DNA of 64,000 bases from Ascaris suum. Its lineage: Eukaryota; Nematoda; Chromadorea; Rhabditida; Ascarididae. Every line of letters begins with the position of its first letter. Position 1 is the stretch's first letter. This document shows positions 10,814-20,181 of this stretch, in pieces. The translations under genes and the position numbers were made by a program. The notes under the pieces were generated by a model. The model was not told where the DNA came from. It ran no database searches and saw only the letters and a program-made list of their open reading frames with translations. The stretch covers positions 7,858,366 through 7,922,365 of the forward strand of contig CM024170.1 of the NCBI GenBank assembly GCA_013433145.1, written 5' to 3'.

Positions 10814-13180
10814 ATGGTTTCGGTGGTTGTGCTCTTCGTAAGTTATTTTTTGGTCTGTGAGTGTCATATCTCTAATGTTCCTAAGAGGCATTTGGATAGG
10901 ACGATCAGATGAGGCGGAACAGTGAGACAGATCGAACGACCCTGCGGATGGAGGGGCATTTAACAAGTTCCATTTCATTAACGTCAGCATTACGTTATCG
11001 CTAAAGTCTGAAAGATTTCTGTGATGGTTTTTGCAAAGTTCAATCAGCTGCTTGTCTGATAAAGTGATATTTGGAACAACTAGAAGCGTTACCTTCATAG
11101 CAGACTACCACGTCTGTTTGCGTATTATGAACGAATAAGTTTCAAGGCTCCAATCCCTGGGATATTCCAAAGTTTCAAGGCTGGAATCCCTGGGATTTTG
11201 GAACACAACTAATTGCCATGAGCGTGTTGTAATGCTCATTCATACGGTTCAACGGTCACCTATAAAGTGTTTATCGCCTTATCGGTACCCAATAAAAATA
11301 TTCCATTTCTACGTGAACGATGGAAGAGTGATGGCGAAACATCGGTAAGATTTTGCCACGTCCTTTGAACTAATTTTTCTTCAACATTCATAGTCGTGAA
11401 TTGCCCTTCCCCATTGCTTCAGAGCGAATGTGATTACCGATCAGAGCATTCTCTTCCTTTTCAAGAAAGCGAGAGATCATCAATTGCAGGTATTGCTTGC
11501 TTTTGCGAGTGCTCGCAGACGATGCGGTAAAAACGAAGTTTGGACCGAATGTACTGGTTGCGAGCTACAGTGTGGCCAGGATAAGAATGTATGGCATACT
11601 CCACACTTTTTTAAGGCGAATAAATTGTTTCGCGAGCAATGAGGGCGTTTTGGCAAATCCCGCTCACGAGTATCCTACTTCTTTCACTGAAGAAACAAAC
11701 ATTCTAATGTTCACTGCATTTTTTGCTTTTAAAGAGTTTACATTTGCAAGCGCGTTGTGGCGACGTGTAAATTTGGTGAGAGTAACCAAGTTTAGGATGA
11801 GCCTTAGGTTGATGAGCTTTCAACTTTTCCAGGCTTTCACATAGTGCTGAAACATAGCGTGAGGTTCACAAGCGGCTTCCAAGTTGATTCAAATACCTGG
11901 TAAAGGGTTGCAGAATTGCTCAAAGGTGTCAAATAATTTGCATCCAATTTGCGATCGGCCGGTTTCCTTTTCCATCGATTGCTACATTCATTAGGGAAAA
12001 TGAAGATGTGCATGCACTCTTCCGCACGTTTTATTTTGTCGGCAACTCAAAGTGCTTTTCTCGTGAGTGGTATGCTAATATGCTAATGCGCTGTCTTGCC
12101 GGTCCCTTAGATATACTTCTGCAATTGCAATGTGAAAATTCGTCAGCACTTTTCGTATTATGTGGGACGAACTGTTTCAGCTCTCCTGACAGGTGCTATC
12201 CGATATGTGGTTTTTATCACTTTCTTTTAAATCATATTTTCTTGCTTAGCTCTTCGCAAAAGTTGATCAACTTAGCCCAAACAGCTGTGATGTCAGCAAA
12301 TAAATACTGAAAACCCGTAATGCATAACGCGTGCGTCTTTCTTCATCCGAACGACTCGTTGTTTAATTTTTGCTGCAAATTTTGTTTTCAACGAAATCCA
12401 TTCTGAAATTTGAGCAGACAAATTTCAACAAAGCGACTGCTCATAACTGTGAAAATTAGGTAAGTTGAAGGGAGGAAGAACACCGCTCGATAAATTGCTC
12501 GTGGTAAGTGTAAAATCTAGTAATCCCGGAATTCCATTGCCGACAGGCGTACAATAGTAGACACACCATCTGGATCCAGCATACTATTTCGGTAGTCAAA
12601 GTGCGAAGAAAAATGGATTTGTGGCGGAAAATTTGCAGACGCCGTGTACGGCTAATTGTCGGCCGCCATCATGCGAGTGCAGTCCTTCGAGAGGGATGAG
12701 ACGAACTGCCGACGGAAGGTGTGTCCCGGTCTCGCAGTGCCCAATAAACTTTCCCGGAACAGGAGGTAGTTATAAGCTTTGTTTTTATAATTAGTCACAA
12801 ATGAACCAATGCTAGGTTTTGAGTAGGTTTTGATGAAATCCCTGCGCGGAAATCAATATTAGTTCAATTCATCAGTAACAGTGCTGCCTGATAAGAAAGC
12901 GTAGAATAAAAGGGATGATAAAATGATGATTACAGGATCAAGAAAGTGTTGGAAACGAAACGAGAAATGGTCAGAGTGTAAGGGATGTGAAGGGACGTGT
13001 GCACAAAGATTTGTTCCTTGCACCAAGGATTGCAAACCAGCAGGCTGTGAGTGTGTCGCCAGTGAAGGCTTCGTACGTGATGCCGAGGAAACTGCATCAA
13101 ATTCGAAGATTGTCCTCGTCCTAGATGAATATATGATTGAACCACTTTTCTTAATAAAAGAACTTATGAATTTTGGCTAG
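10814..13180 (+). CDS. TIL gene A: two-domain serine protease inhibitor precursor with exon-4 frameshift
   Basis: Exons: 10814-10837 (8 residues, MVSVVVLF), 11490-11588, 12639-12765, 12936-13180, with canonical GT/AG borders and phases 0, 0, 1. The signal peptide is split over exons 1 and 2 (MVSVVVLF + VLLAFASA). Domain 1 ([17 protein letters not shown] ... [12 protein letters not shown]) has all ten TIL cysteines. Its reactive loop between Cys5 and Cys6 is T-A-N, so Ala is the likely P1. Domain 2 ([18 protein letters not shown], loop T-K-D, likely P1 Lys) reads well to FVRDAE. There one base is missing relative to the other genes (about 13085-13090), which removes the last two cysteines and adds an unrelated tail to 13180. 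The basic cleavage motif seen in B, C and D is absent at the domain joint (PGTGGSRKC). It is either a decaying gene or an assembly error. It is the only plus-strand member of the cluster. Confidence 0.8.
11139..11204 (+). repeat. 33-bp tandem duplication in intron 1 of gene A
   Basis: Two copies, 11139-11171 and 11172-11204. Each begins GTTTCAAGGCT and contains AATCCCTGGGAT. They differ at a few positions. No function is apparent. Confidence 0.85.
13153..13158 (+). terminator. poly(A) signal inside the frameshifted tail of gene A
   Basis: AATAAA at 13153-13158 lies within the reading frame extended by the frameshift. In the ancestral frame the stop would fall at about 13123-13125, just before this signal. 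That spacing is like the 25 bases between stop and signal in gene B. Confidence 0.6.
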
Positions 13181-15130
13181 CATTATAACCAATGCCAATC
13201 CTAATTGAGATTTTCACAGCCGTGAAAAATATGTTCAACGTTGCCTGCAACATTGCTGATTTAAAATTTTGCCGCAATCGTCGTTTGCTATCGTCTTACG
13301 GATTCGGTTGAAATGTTTGAAATGGTTAACAGAGGAGCGTGATATACGTAAGAAGTGCGGATGATATATAAAAGTTATTGCTTATTGCTGCAGAGGGAAT
13401 TGCTATAGTGATAAAAGAGGGAAAAAGATAGCAGCGCTTGCAATAAATGGGTTGCAAATGATAAGCAGCAAGCAACGATCGACGAAAACAGAGTGACGTC
13501 AATGTTTTGTTCTAATATTCAAATGCCTGCGATATTTTTAAACAGCGTGATAAGCAGATATAACCAAGGAGGAAGAGAAAAACGAAACGATTTTGTCATT
13601 TAAATCGAAAGGCGAACGGTTATTCAAAGCTGGAATGTCGTTTAAAGCAGAATTGTTGAGAAGTCATCAGAATCTTGGGGCGTCTGAGTCAAATTTTGTG
13701 CGTAGCACGGAAAACATATGAGAAAATAATTACGAAACGTTTATTTCATTTGTTTATTAATTTACTTGCAAGTGAAATGTGTGTCTGTGAATTTCTCTTT
13801 CGAATCCTGTAAATCAAACACAACCTTTTGGCACATGTGGACTACTAGTTTTTTGACAGAACTGCTGTTAGATTGGGCAAATATAATCGAGCCTTATTTA
13901 TTATGAGCTACAGATGAGTTTGTTAGTTTCGTTACCAGCTTGTGTGATAACAGATTGCTGTGCCATTCATCTCTTGAATAAAAGGCCGAGATTGTTATTT
14001 GTTTCCCTTAGAAAATCATTGCCTCTCTCTGCTTGTTTTAAAGGATAATAGAAAATCCAAATCTCCTCTGTTTAGAGATACTACTGGTTACTGGACCTCG
14101 AGCAGCGTTCGGCAACGCCCTGCGATTTTGATTGCTCCATGACATTAGGAATTAGGCGAATCTGAAACAGGGCACGGTTCGGATTTTTATGTTTCTATTC
14201 TCGTGGAATCTTATCGAGGTTTTGGCGCACTGAAACTGAGGAGGACTATATTTAGATTTGGTATATGTCTCCGGTGACATCCGTTTTAGGTACAGCGCTA
14301 TTTAGATATGCAAGCGAAATTTAACCTACTGAGAGACTGTCAATCAATGATGCGTCTTCTCTTTCTCTTACAGCTTCAGCTAACAACGCAGGAACGCGAA
14401 ACTTGGTTTTATTCACTTATTTATTCATTCAACGTCCATTAGAGGGAAATTTGAAGTCAGAGAGGTTCATTTTACACAACTGGCTAAGCCTCGACGCAGA
14501 GTTTTGCAAAAATAAGTGACATATGTTTTTGGGATTTTCATATAGTCCTTATATGTGTCATATGCGTACAAGTGGTATTTGTAGGAAACAGTCATGATGG
14601 CACAATTTGAGTAAATCAGTTTAGAACTATAAGTTTGCAAATTTTTGGCAACACATATCGCGACAGATCGAGACAGCCGACTGATGTGGGGACCACATTT
14701 AATAGAAAATCTTCTAAATTTACGCATTCTCATCTCCCTCCCATAATAATTTAGATGTTAACTACAACAGATGCAGTTTAGATGTCCTTCACCGAGCCGA
14801 ACTAATCTTTGCTTTATTCGGACGTAAATTCCGAAAACGCGTTGCATCGCTCAAAATTTTTATTTACTCTCGTTTAACAACGGGTCGTGTTTCTGTACTC
14901 TACATTGTAGCCATCACGTTGGGTAGTAATATCATGAAGATAGATGCAGTAATGAAGAAAAGGTTGTGACGAAATTAAAGGAGTCGAAGGAATTATTGAA
15001 CGAAGATCAAACATTCATTATTTTCGCTTTCACAAATCAATCTTTGACTGGTACGAAGCGAAAGTGAAGAAGACAAGTTTACGAACCATCGGTTTCATAG
15101 AAATCGACCACGTCAATCGATATACTTATG
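13181..15130. other. Intergenic region, nothing recognised
   Basis: AT-rich sequence between gene A and the right arm of the inverted repeat. I see no exon, RNA gene or clear repeat in it. Confidence 0.4.
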
Positions 15131-16152
15131 TGTATGAAGAAAGAACAGGACCCAATGCGCTTCTTTGCAGTACACCACTAGGAATCAAATATGAACAGGA
15201 ATAACGATCTCTGATTCTAAAAATGACGTTCACGTAAGATTGCTCTGACCCACTTTAGAGAAAGCTCGATGACATCATAGTTTTCCATTCACAAAAACAG
15301 CTGTTTAATTACAGACCACATCAAAGGTCTTAGCCCGATCATTATAAATAATTTCAGTCTGAACTGTCGTATTCAATGCGGATAGTCAGTTGCTTAAAGA
15401 AATGATTTGTTGATACACTGTGAATCGACACTAGGTGCAAAGCTGAATTGTATAAGATCTGGAATTTCTTATGAGTGATCTATTAGCGCATCTCTGACGA
15501 TTCTTACAAATGGAGGGGATTGGACTGGTCGAGAGGTAGCCCTTTACTGAAGCGACGGATGTTCCTAAAGAAAAGGTAAAACGAACACATATTTTTAAAA
15601 AGGGCAGCTTCAACAAGACGGTGAACGCAGAAAAATTTCCCTAGGCTGCCAGTGGATTGCTTTGGTGGTACGTTTTAGAAATATGGTGGGTTACGGTTGG
15701 AGTAAGTGAAACCTTGTTATTAAGTTTATAAATGCTCTTGAGGAGTTAACGAAATTCAGCCTTGATTTGCTCGAGCTTAGTTTCCTTGCTAATGCAAACA
15801 ATGTTTCGTAGGCAGTTAGCGACTACAGAGATCGAGTGTCCCGCAAGACCTTCAGCATCATTGCGCAATATGAACAACTTTGAGAGATAAACCGGCAATT
15901 GCATGAGTTACGCTCAAAGTATCCATCTCTGCCGTCTTATAATAGTAATCAAGAAAATCGTCAGATGCGTAGCTACCGCAGTCGAATTGTACCTACTTTT
16001 TCTTTCCTTTACTTGTGCTATGCTACTCATGTAAATAGTGCCGTCTTTTTGCTTGCTTGCAGAATGCTCCGAAATGGAAGTGTGTCACTGCTTTCTAGAT
16101 CTTCCGAGCATCTATATCCAACACCTTTAACAACCTTTCTCGGTTAACGCCT
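15131..16152 (-). repeat. Right arm of 1-kb inverted repeat
   Basis: This is the reverse complement of 6612-7614, nearly identical apart from a short indel (about 15460-15490). On the minus strand it carries the 5' portion of the R1 retroelement fragment, including the SGVLQ...LGPVL block near 15140-15190. At 16152/16153 it abuts TIL pseudogene G and cuts that gene's exon 4 in the middle. Confidence 0.9.
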
Positions 16153-16532
16153 GGTGCAAGAGACAAATCTCTATACGCACATTCCTTCACATTCTCGACA
16201 CCTCGACCATTGCTCATTTTGCTTCGCACACTTTCCCGCTTCTTTAATGATGATTTTGTTCTCTCTTAGTGTTCTGCAAAAAACTGCCAGGCTTCCTATC
16301 AATGAGTGGTATTAGAATTGAATATTGCATGAGGATTTTTTCTAGAGCTCATTATGCAAAAAAGGGAACATTTATGGTGATGTGCATTAAAAGAAACTTA
16401 AAATATCCCCCGCTCCCAGCATCTTTCCTCGATATTCATAGACCGGAGCGCATCTTTGTTGAATGTCCATCTCATTCCTTTCACGGGACTGCAGTCGCAT
16501 GACGGTGATCGACAGTTATGTATACATGGTAT
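16153..16532 (-). pseudogene. TIL pseudogene G (exons 3 and 4, truncated)
   Basis: Minus-strand relic most like gene C. The exon 3 remnant (about 16410-16532) reads IPCIHNCRSPSCDCSP before it loses frame, and its donor GT is gone. The exon 4 remnant (16153-16241) reads KCAKQNEQWSRCRECEGMC, then an in-frame TAG, then RFVSCTR. It stops exactly at the edge of the inverted-repeat arm, so the C-terminal half of domain 2 has been removed. Sequence upstream (about 16560-16630) still resembles the intron 2 region of gene C. Exons 1 and 2 are not found. Confidence 0.85.
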
Positions 16533-16689
16533 CTGAAGAATTTGCCTTGCAAATCTTTTTTGTTTTCCCAGTTTCGCTATAGAAACCGTATGTTTGGTCC
16601 GAGTGTATGTGCCTGCCCCGCACTTTCAGTTACAAAAATTGACACGCACAGTTTACCAGACGGTCGTTAACATCTCTACAAATTCCCTG

Positions 16690-16893
16690 CTTTTCCAGGC
16701 TTATGGAGAGACCCAAATTCCAAAAAATTCGCGAGTATTTGAATGAGCTTGTTACGACAGCGCGTTGTGAGACGGAACAAAGTTTGCATCCTAGTTGCTG
16801 CAACGATCGTTCGAATACAGGCTCATTCATTGGCAACACAGAAGTTATGGAGAAACTAATATCATCTAAAAAAAGATGGCGAAATCTGTTCGG
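16690..16893 (+). CDS. Possible coding exon, unknown protein
   Basis: An open segment with good borders: acceptor CTTTTCCAG before 16699, ATG at 16703, donor TTCG|GTGAGT at about 16892. It reads MERPKFQKIREYLNELVTT..., then a short Cys-Cys stretch (HPSCCNDRS) and a basic end (SSKKRWRNLF). The composition looks coding and the ATG sits 4 bases after an acceptor, which would fit SL trans-splicing. I find no downstream exon before the SL1 repeat at 17411. No family is recognised. Confidence 0.3.
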
Positions 16894-17370
16894 TGAGTCT
16901 CTTCTCTTCTACAACTCTTGTCAAAACATTTGGGTCACTTTGAAAGCCGTTCCGAAAAATCATTATATGTACATGTCTCATCCCCTTCATGTCCAGTCTT
17001 CTGACAGCAGATTAGTTGGTCGTCATCCAATCCCTTCAAGGCAAACTTCGCTATCACGGTCGCGAAGACACGCGAGTGAGTTATGCACCTACTAGAGACG
17101 TGAAAATTGAAGTGCGTCTCAAGTCAGCAACTCACGAAACTGTCTATTTGACCTCTTGCCGCAGCGATTATATCGTTCCACATAAGTAGCGTTGCTGTTC
17201 GCGCGGAGGCGCAAATGTCTTGCACTTTTCAGCAGTTTTTCATCTTTATTGTTTTATTGTTGGATTTCCGCTCTCAATTTGCTCATCGTTGTTGGTTTTC
17301 AGTATTATTGACGCTCGGGGACCTCGTTAGTTAGTGTTTCAATAAAAGGCCTCAGGTTGACGCTCATTAG

Positions 17371-17447
17371 TAAAAGCCGAATACAAGAACATTATAAGAC
17401 ATGGCCTGAGAGGCCATGTCTTATGATGTTCTTGTATTCGGCTTTTA
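17371..17447. repeat. Near-perfect 77-bp palindrome
   Basis: Arms 17371-17407 and 17411-17447 are inverted copies of 37 bases with one mismatch and a 3-base centre (GAG). The right arm belongs to the upstream part of the SL1 repeat, since copy 1 has the same stretch. The left arm is therefore an inverted partial copy of the repeat itself. Confidence 0.95.
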
Positions 17448-18130
17448 TCTACGTCGCGCTTTAGTGTTGCCTGAGAGTATATTAAAGGTTTAATTACCCA
17501 AGTTTGAGGCGGGCGATCGCAGAGCTAAGAAGTGTTCGCCGAACCTTGTGAACAGAATTGGGATGAACCAACCAGGATGTTGGTGACGATTGTTTTGAGA
17601 AAAGGATGGGCGCAAGCGGACGAGCCATCTACGAAGCAGGCCAGTTTATATTTGTATAACTGTAACTGCTGAAGATCTCGAACAGTTTCGAGTTCAGCAG
17701 AGAAGCTGACAAATATGAAGAAAGAATTGTCGACGAGCAAGAAAACCAATTCGCAAGAAAAGCTCCAAACCACACGCCTTAGGCAGTTTGGATTTGATGT
17801 CTTTCTGATTGGTCGGCACAAGTGCAGTCGTCCGACACTTCGTTCTCGTAAAAGTAGGTGTATTGACCTTTGCATTTTAAACACTGCCACAATCGTTACA
17901 AGACCTGCATTTATAAAGTTGCTTTATTGCGCCCACAGTGTGTATCCTATCATTCGCGTCGCACGACCTGCCCCCAAATTCTCCTCTTTTTTCTTATATT
18001 TTTCTTTGTTTTATTTACTGTTTTCATATTGCTGGTGTTTCGACATTCCTGCAGTGTTTTATTCCACGTGCATCGTGACTCTTAACACTGTTATTCTTGT
18101 TCTAATAAACCAGCGATCTTGCAGTCTTCT
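17411..18130 (+). repeat. SL1-carrying dispersed repeat, copy 2 (plus)
   Basis: The better preserved copy. About 75 bases of shared upstream sequence lead into an exact SL1 22-mer at 17487-17508. About 600 bases follow, ending near an AATAAA at 18104-18109. Inside, 17715-18218 is open for 167 codons. The central part (IVTRPAFIKLLYCAHSVY, then FYLLFSYCWCF, then INQRSC) is recognisable in copy 1 on the minus strand at 1848-2256. The layout (leader, body, poly(A) signal) looks like a transcription unit with a genomically encoded spliced leader. The shared sequence upstream of the leader argues against a simple retrocopied trans-spliced mRNA. Confidence 0.75.
17487..17508 (+). other. Exact SL1 spliced-leader sequence
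   Basis: All 22 bases match nematode SL1 (it starts GGTTTAATTACCC and ends AAGTTTGAG). The bases that follow are GCGGGCG, so the splice donor GT of an SL RNA gene is missing. It is part of the dispersed repeat and is not a working SL RNA gene. Confidence 0.95.
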
Positions 18131-18650
18131 TTTCTGTCGTCTACACACGGCCCGCATCATCGTTTTGATCACGACAATCTCTCTCGTTCTCTCATTGGCC
18201 ACGAATCTATACAACTGAAAATCTATTCGCTGGTGGCTTTGGAAAACAACAGCTGCAACTGTGTTATAAGGTGTTGAATGTTTTCTTCCTTCGTATGCTA
18301 CAGAATTCTTCAGGGGGAAAACCTGAGCGCAAAATTTCTCCCGAAGGGGAAAAAGTTGACGTATTTTCTCCTCCGTCGACCTCTCCTTGTCGAATGTTTG
18401 GTCGTACGCGGTTTCGCACGGAGGAATACCGGACAAGTGCTGATGGAAAACACATCACACATTCGGACAATTTAATTCGCCCAATTGCATGAGGCAAAAT
18501 TTCGGTATTTTGCAATATTTATAATCGCTAATGAACTTTTCGACCCAAAACCGGACTCGACGGCGCGCCTGTATCTGCAATACAGCCGAGGGAGAAATCG
18601 CCGCAAAAAAAGTAAAATATCGCTGGGAACAATGCATATAAACGGGTGCG

Positions 18651-18819
<169 letters not shown>

Positions 18820-19784
18820 TATAAATGCATGCCATCAAAATATGCCGCTCGTATGGATTGTGCAGAGGTCTTAGAATGCGCATAAATTTTTTGTGCGACA
18901 CTATGCATGGAATTGTTGAGCTGGATGAGCGTCTCAACTCGGAATTTCCCCATTTGAGACGTGGAATGAAAAATAAAATGAATCCTTGGATTTATTCTGC
19001 TACCACTTGATCGTTGCGGGCAAGGAGGCACACGCATCACTAACCGACAATCTCTGTTGCGTGACTTTAAATCTCACAGTTGCGCGAGAATAACTTTCCA
19101 CTTGAATTGTGTGCAGAAGGAGAAATACACCAAAAACTAAATAGAATTTTTCTTGTTCCACGTATTCAGGTGCTCTATAATGCTACGAAACTTTTGAAAG
19201 TAAACTCGGTCCGAGTTCGGATTTGCTGAATTAAGCAAAAAGTTCCTGTCGCGGCTAAGATTGTAGACTGTGATTGTGCAAATCCTTCGAATTCCATCAA
19301 ATGATACCTCAGATTCATCAGGACTTTCGTATCTAAAGTTTCCTTGCACTGAAATTCTGACCAAATAATCGATACTCGGCGATCACATACAATTGGCTTT
19401 AGTGCGCAAGTCTATTTCGGAGTCCGAGCAAAACGCAGATCTCATCAGAGGACCGCATGAACGCATCGCATATGCAAAAAATAGTCTGTGATTTGCAGGA
19501 GAAGGCAAGAAGAAGTAAGAACTGAACGTGTAACATATAACATAAATTATTGCATCCATCTCAAGCATTCTGTCGATGCTTCTTGCCGTTCCTTTTTCCA
19601 CGCCCAGTACAGAATTTGATTTCGACATGTTCAAATCCCAATAATATCTTTGTTATTTTGGTGCAAACATGGAGAGTTCACTTTTTGATTTGCAGTCCAA
19701 GGAATCGTTTTGGTTCTCTTTTTTTGCCTCATCGTATTTCGAAGTCGTCTTTTTCTACAGCATTTCCAATATTTTTGATTGCTA

Positions 19785-19979
19785 TCACATAAGCACTTTG
19801 ACTGCTTCACACTCGTCGAATACTTCTTGTTTCTTATCACTTGAAAACCATTTCTTGCAAGCTGAGCTCTCCTGATAGATTTGTGCTGCCGAAACAGCCT
19901 TTTCAGTCACAATTTCAGAAATTTGTATCTCATCTGCACCACACTTTCCATATTGTAACGTTGCATCTGCACATCTGAC
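19785..19979 (-). CDS. Possible terminal exon, unknown Cys-containing protein
   Basis: On the minus strand, after the acceptor GGTTACAACAG at 19980-19990, a 64-codon segment reads VRCADATLQYGKCGADEIQI..., then SAAQIYQESSACKKWF..., then FDECEAVKVLM and a stop. It has four spaced cysteines and coding-like composition. It begins in phase 0 and lies about 200 bases beyond the stop of TIL gene B. It could be the last exon of another small gene or an alternative 3' exon after TIL exon 2, which also ends in phase 0. It cannot replace exon 4, because exon 3 ends in phase 1. The matching place in unit C (about 27240-27470) is degraded. Confidence 0.3.
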   Translation of the reverse strand, partial: VRCADATLQYGKCGADEIQISEIVTEKAVSAAQIYQESSACKKWFSSDKKQEVFDECEAVKVLM

Positions 19980-20151
19980 CTGTTGTAACCATTGCAAACT
20001 TTTCGGCTAAACAGAGGCTGACGGCAGTCGACTTCGGAATAGAGTTCAACTAAGGATGTCTAGAATTCGTCGGACGGATTTATACGATCAAAGAATGTGT
20101 TGCTACTGAAGTGACGGTGTATAAAGAAGAGAGTCAGTAATTCATAAATGT

Positions 20152-20157
20152 TTTATT
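20152..20157 (-). terminator. poly(A) signal of TIL gene B
   Basis: AATAAA on the minus strand, 25 bases after the TAG of gene B. It would give a very short 3' UTR. Confidence 0.75.
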
Positions 20158-20181
20158 AAGTTAAGTGCTTTAATTACGCAT

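Noticed and set aside
17487..17508. Functional SL RNA gene
   Set aside because: The donor GT after the leader and any Sm-type site are missing, and the same arrangement is found in a second repeat copy.
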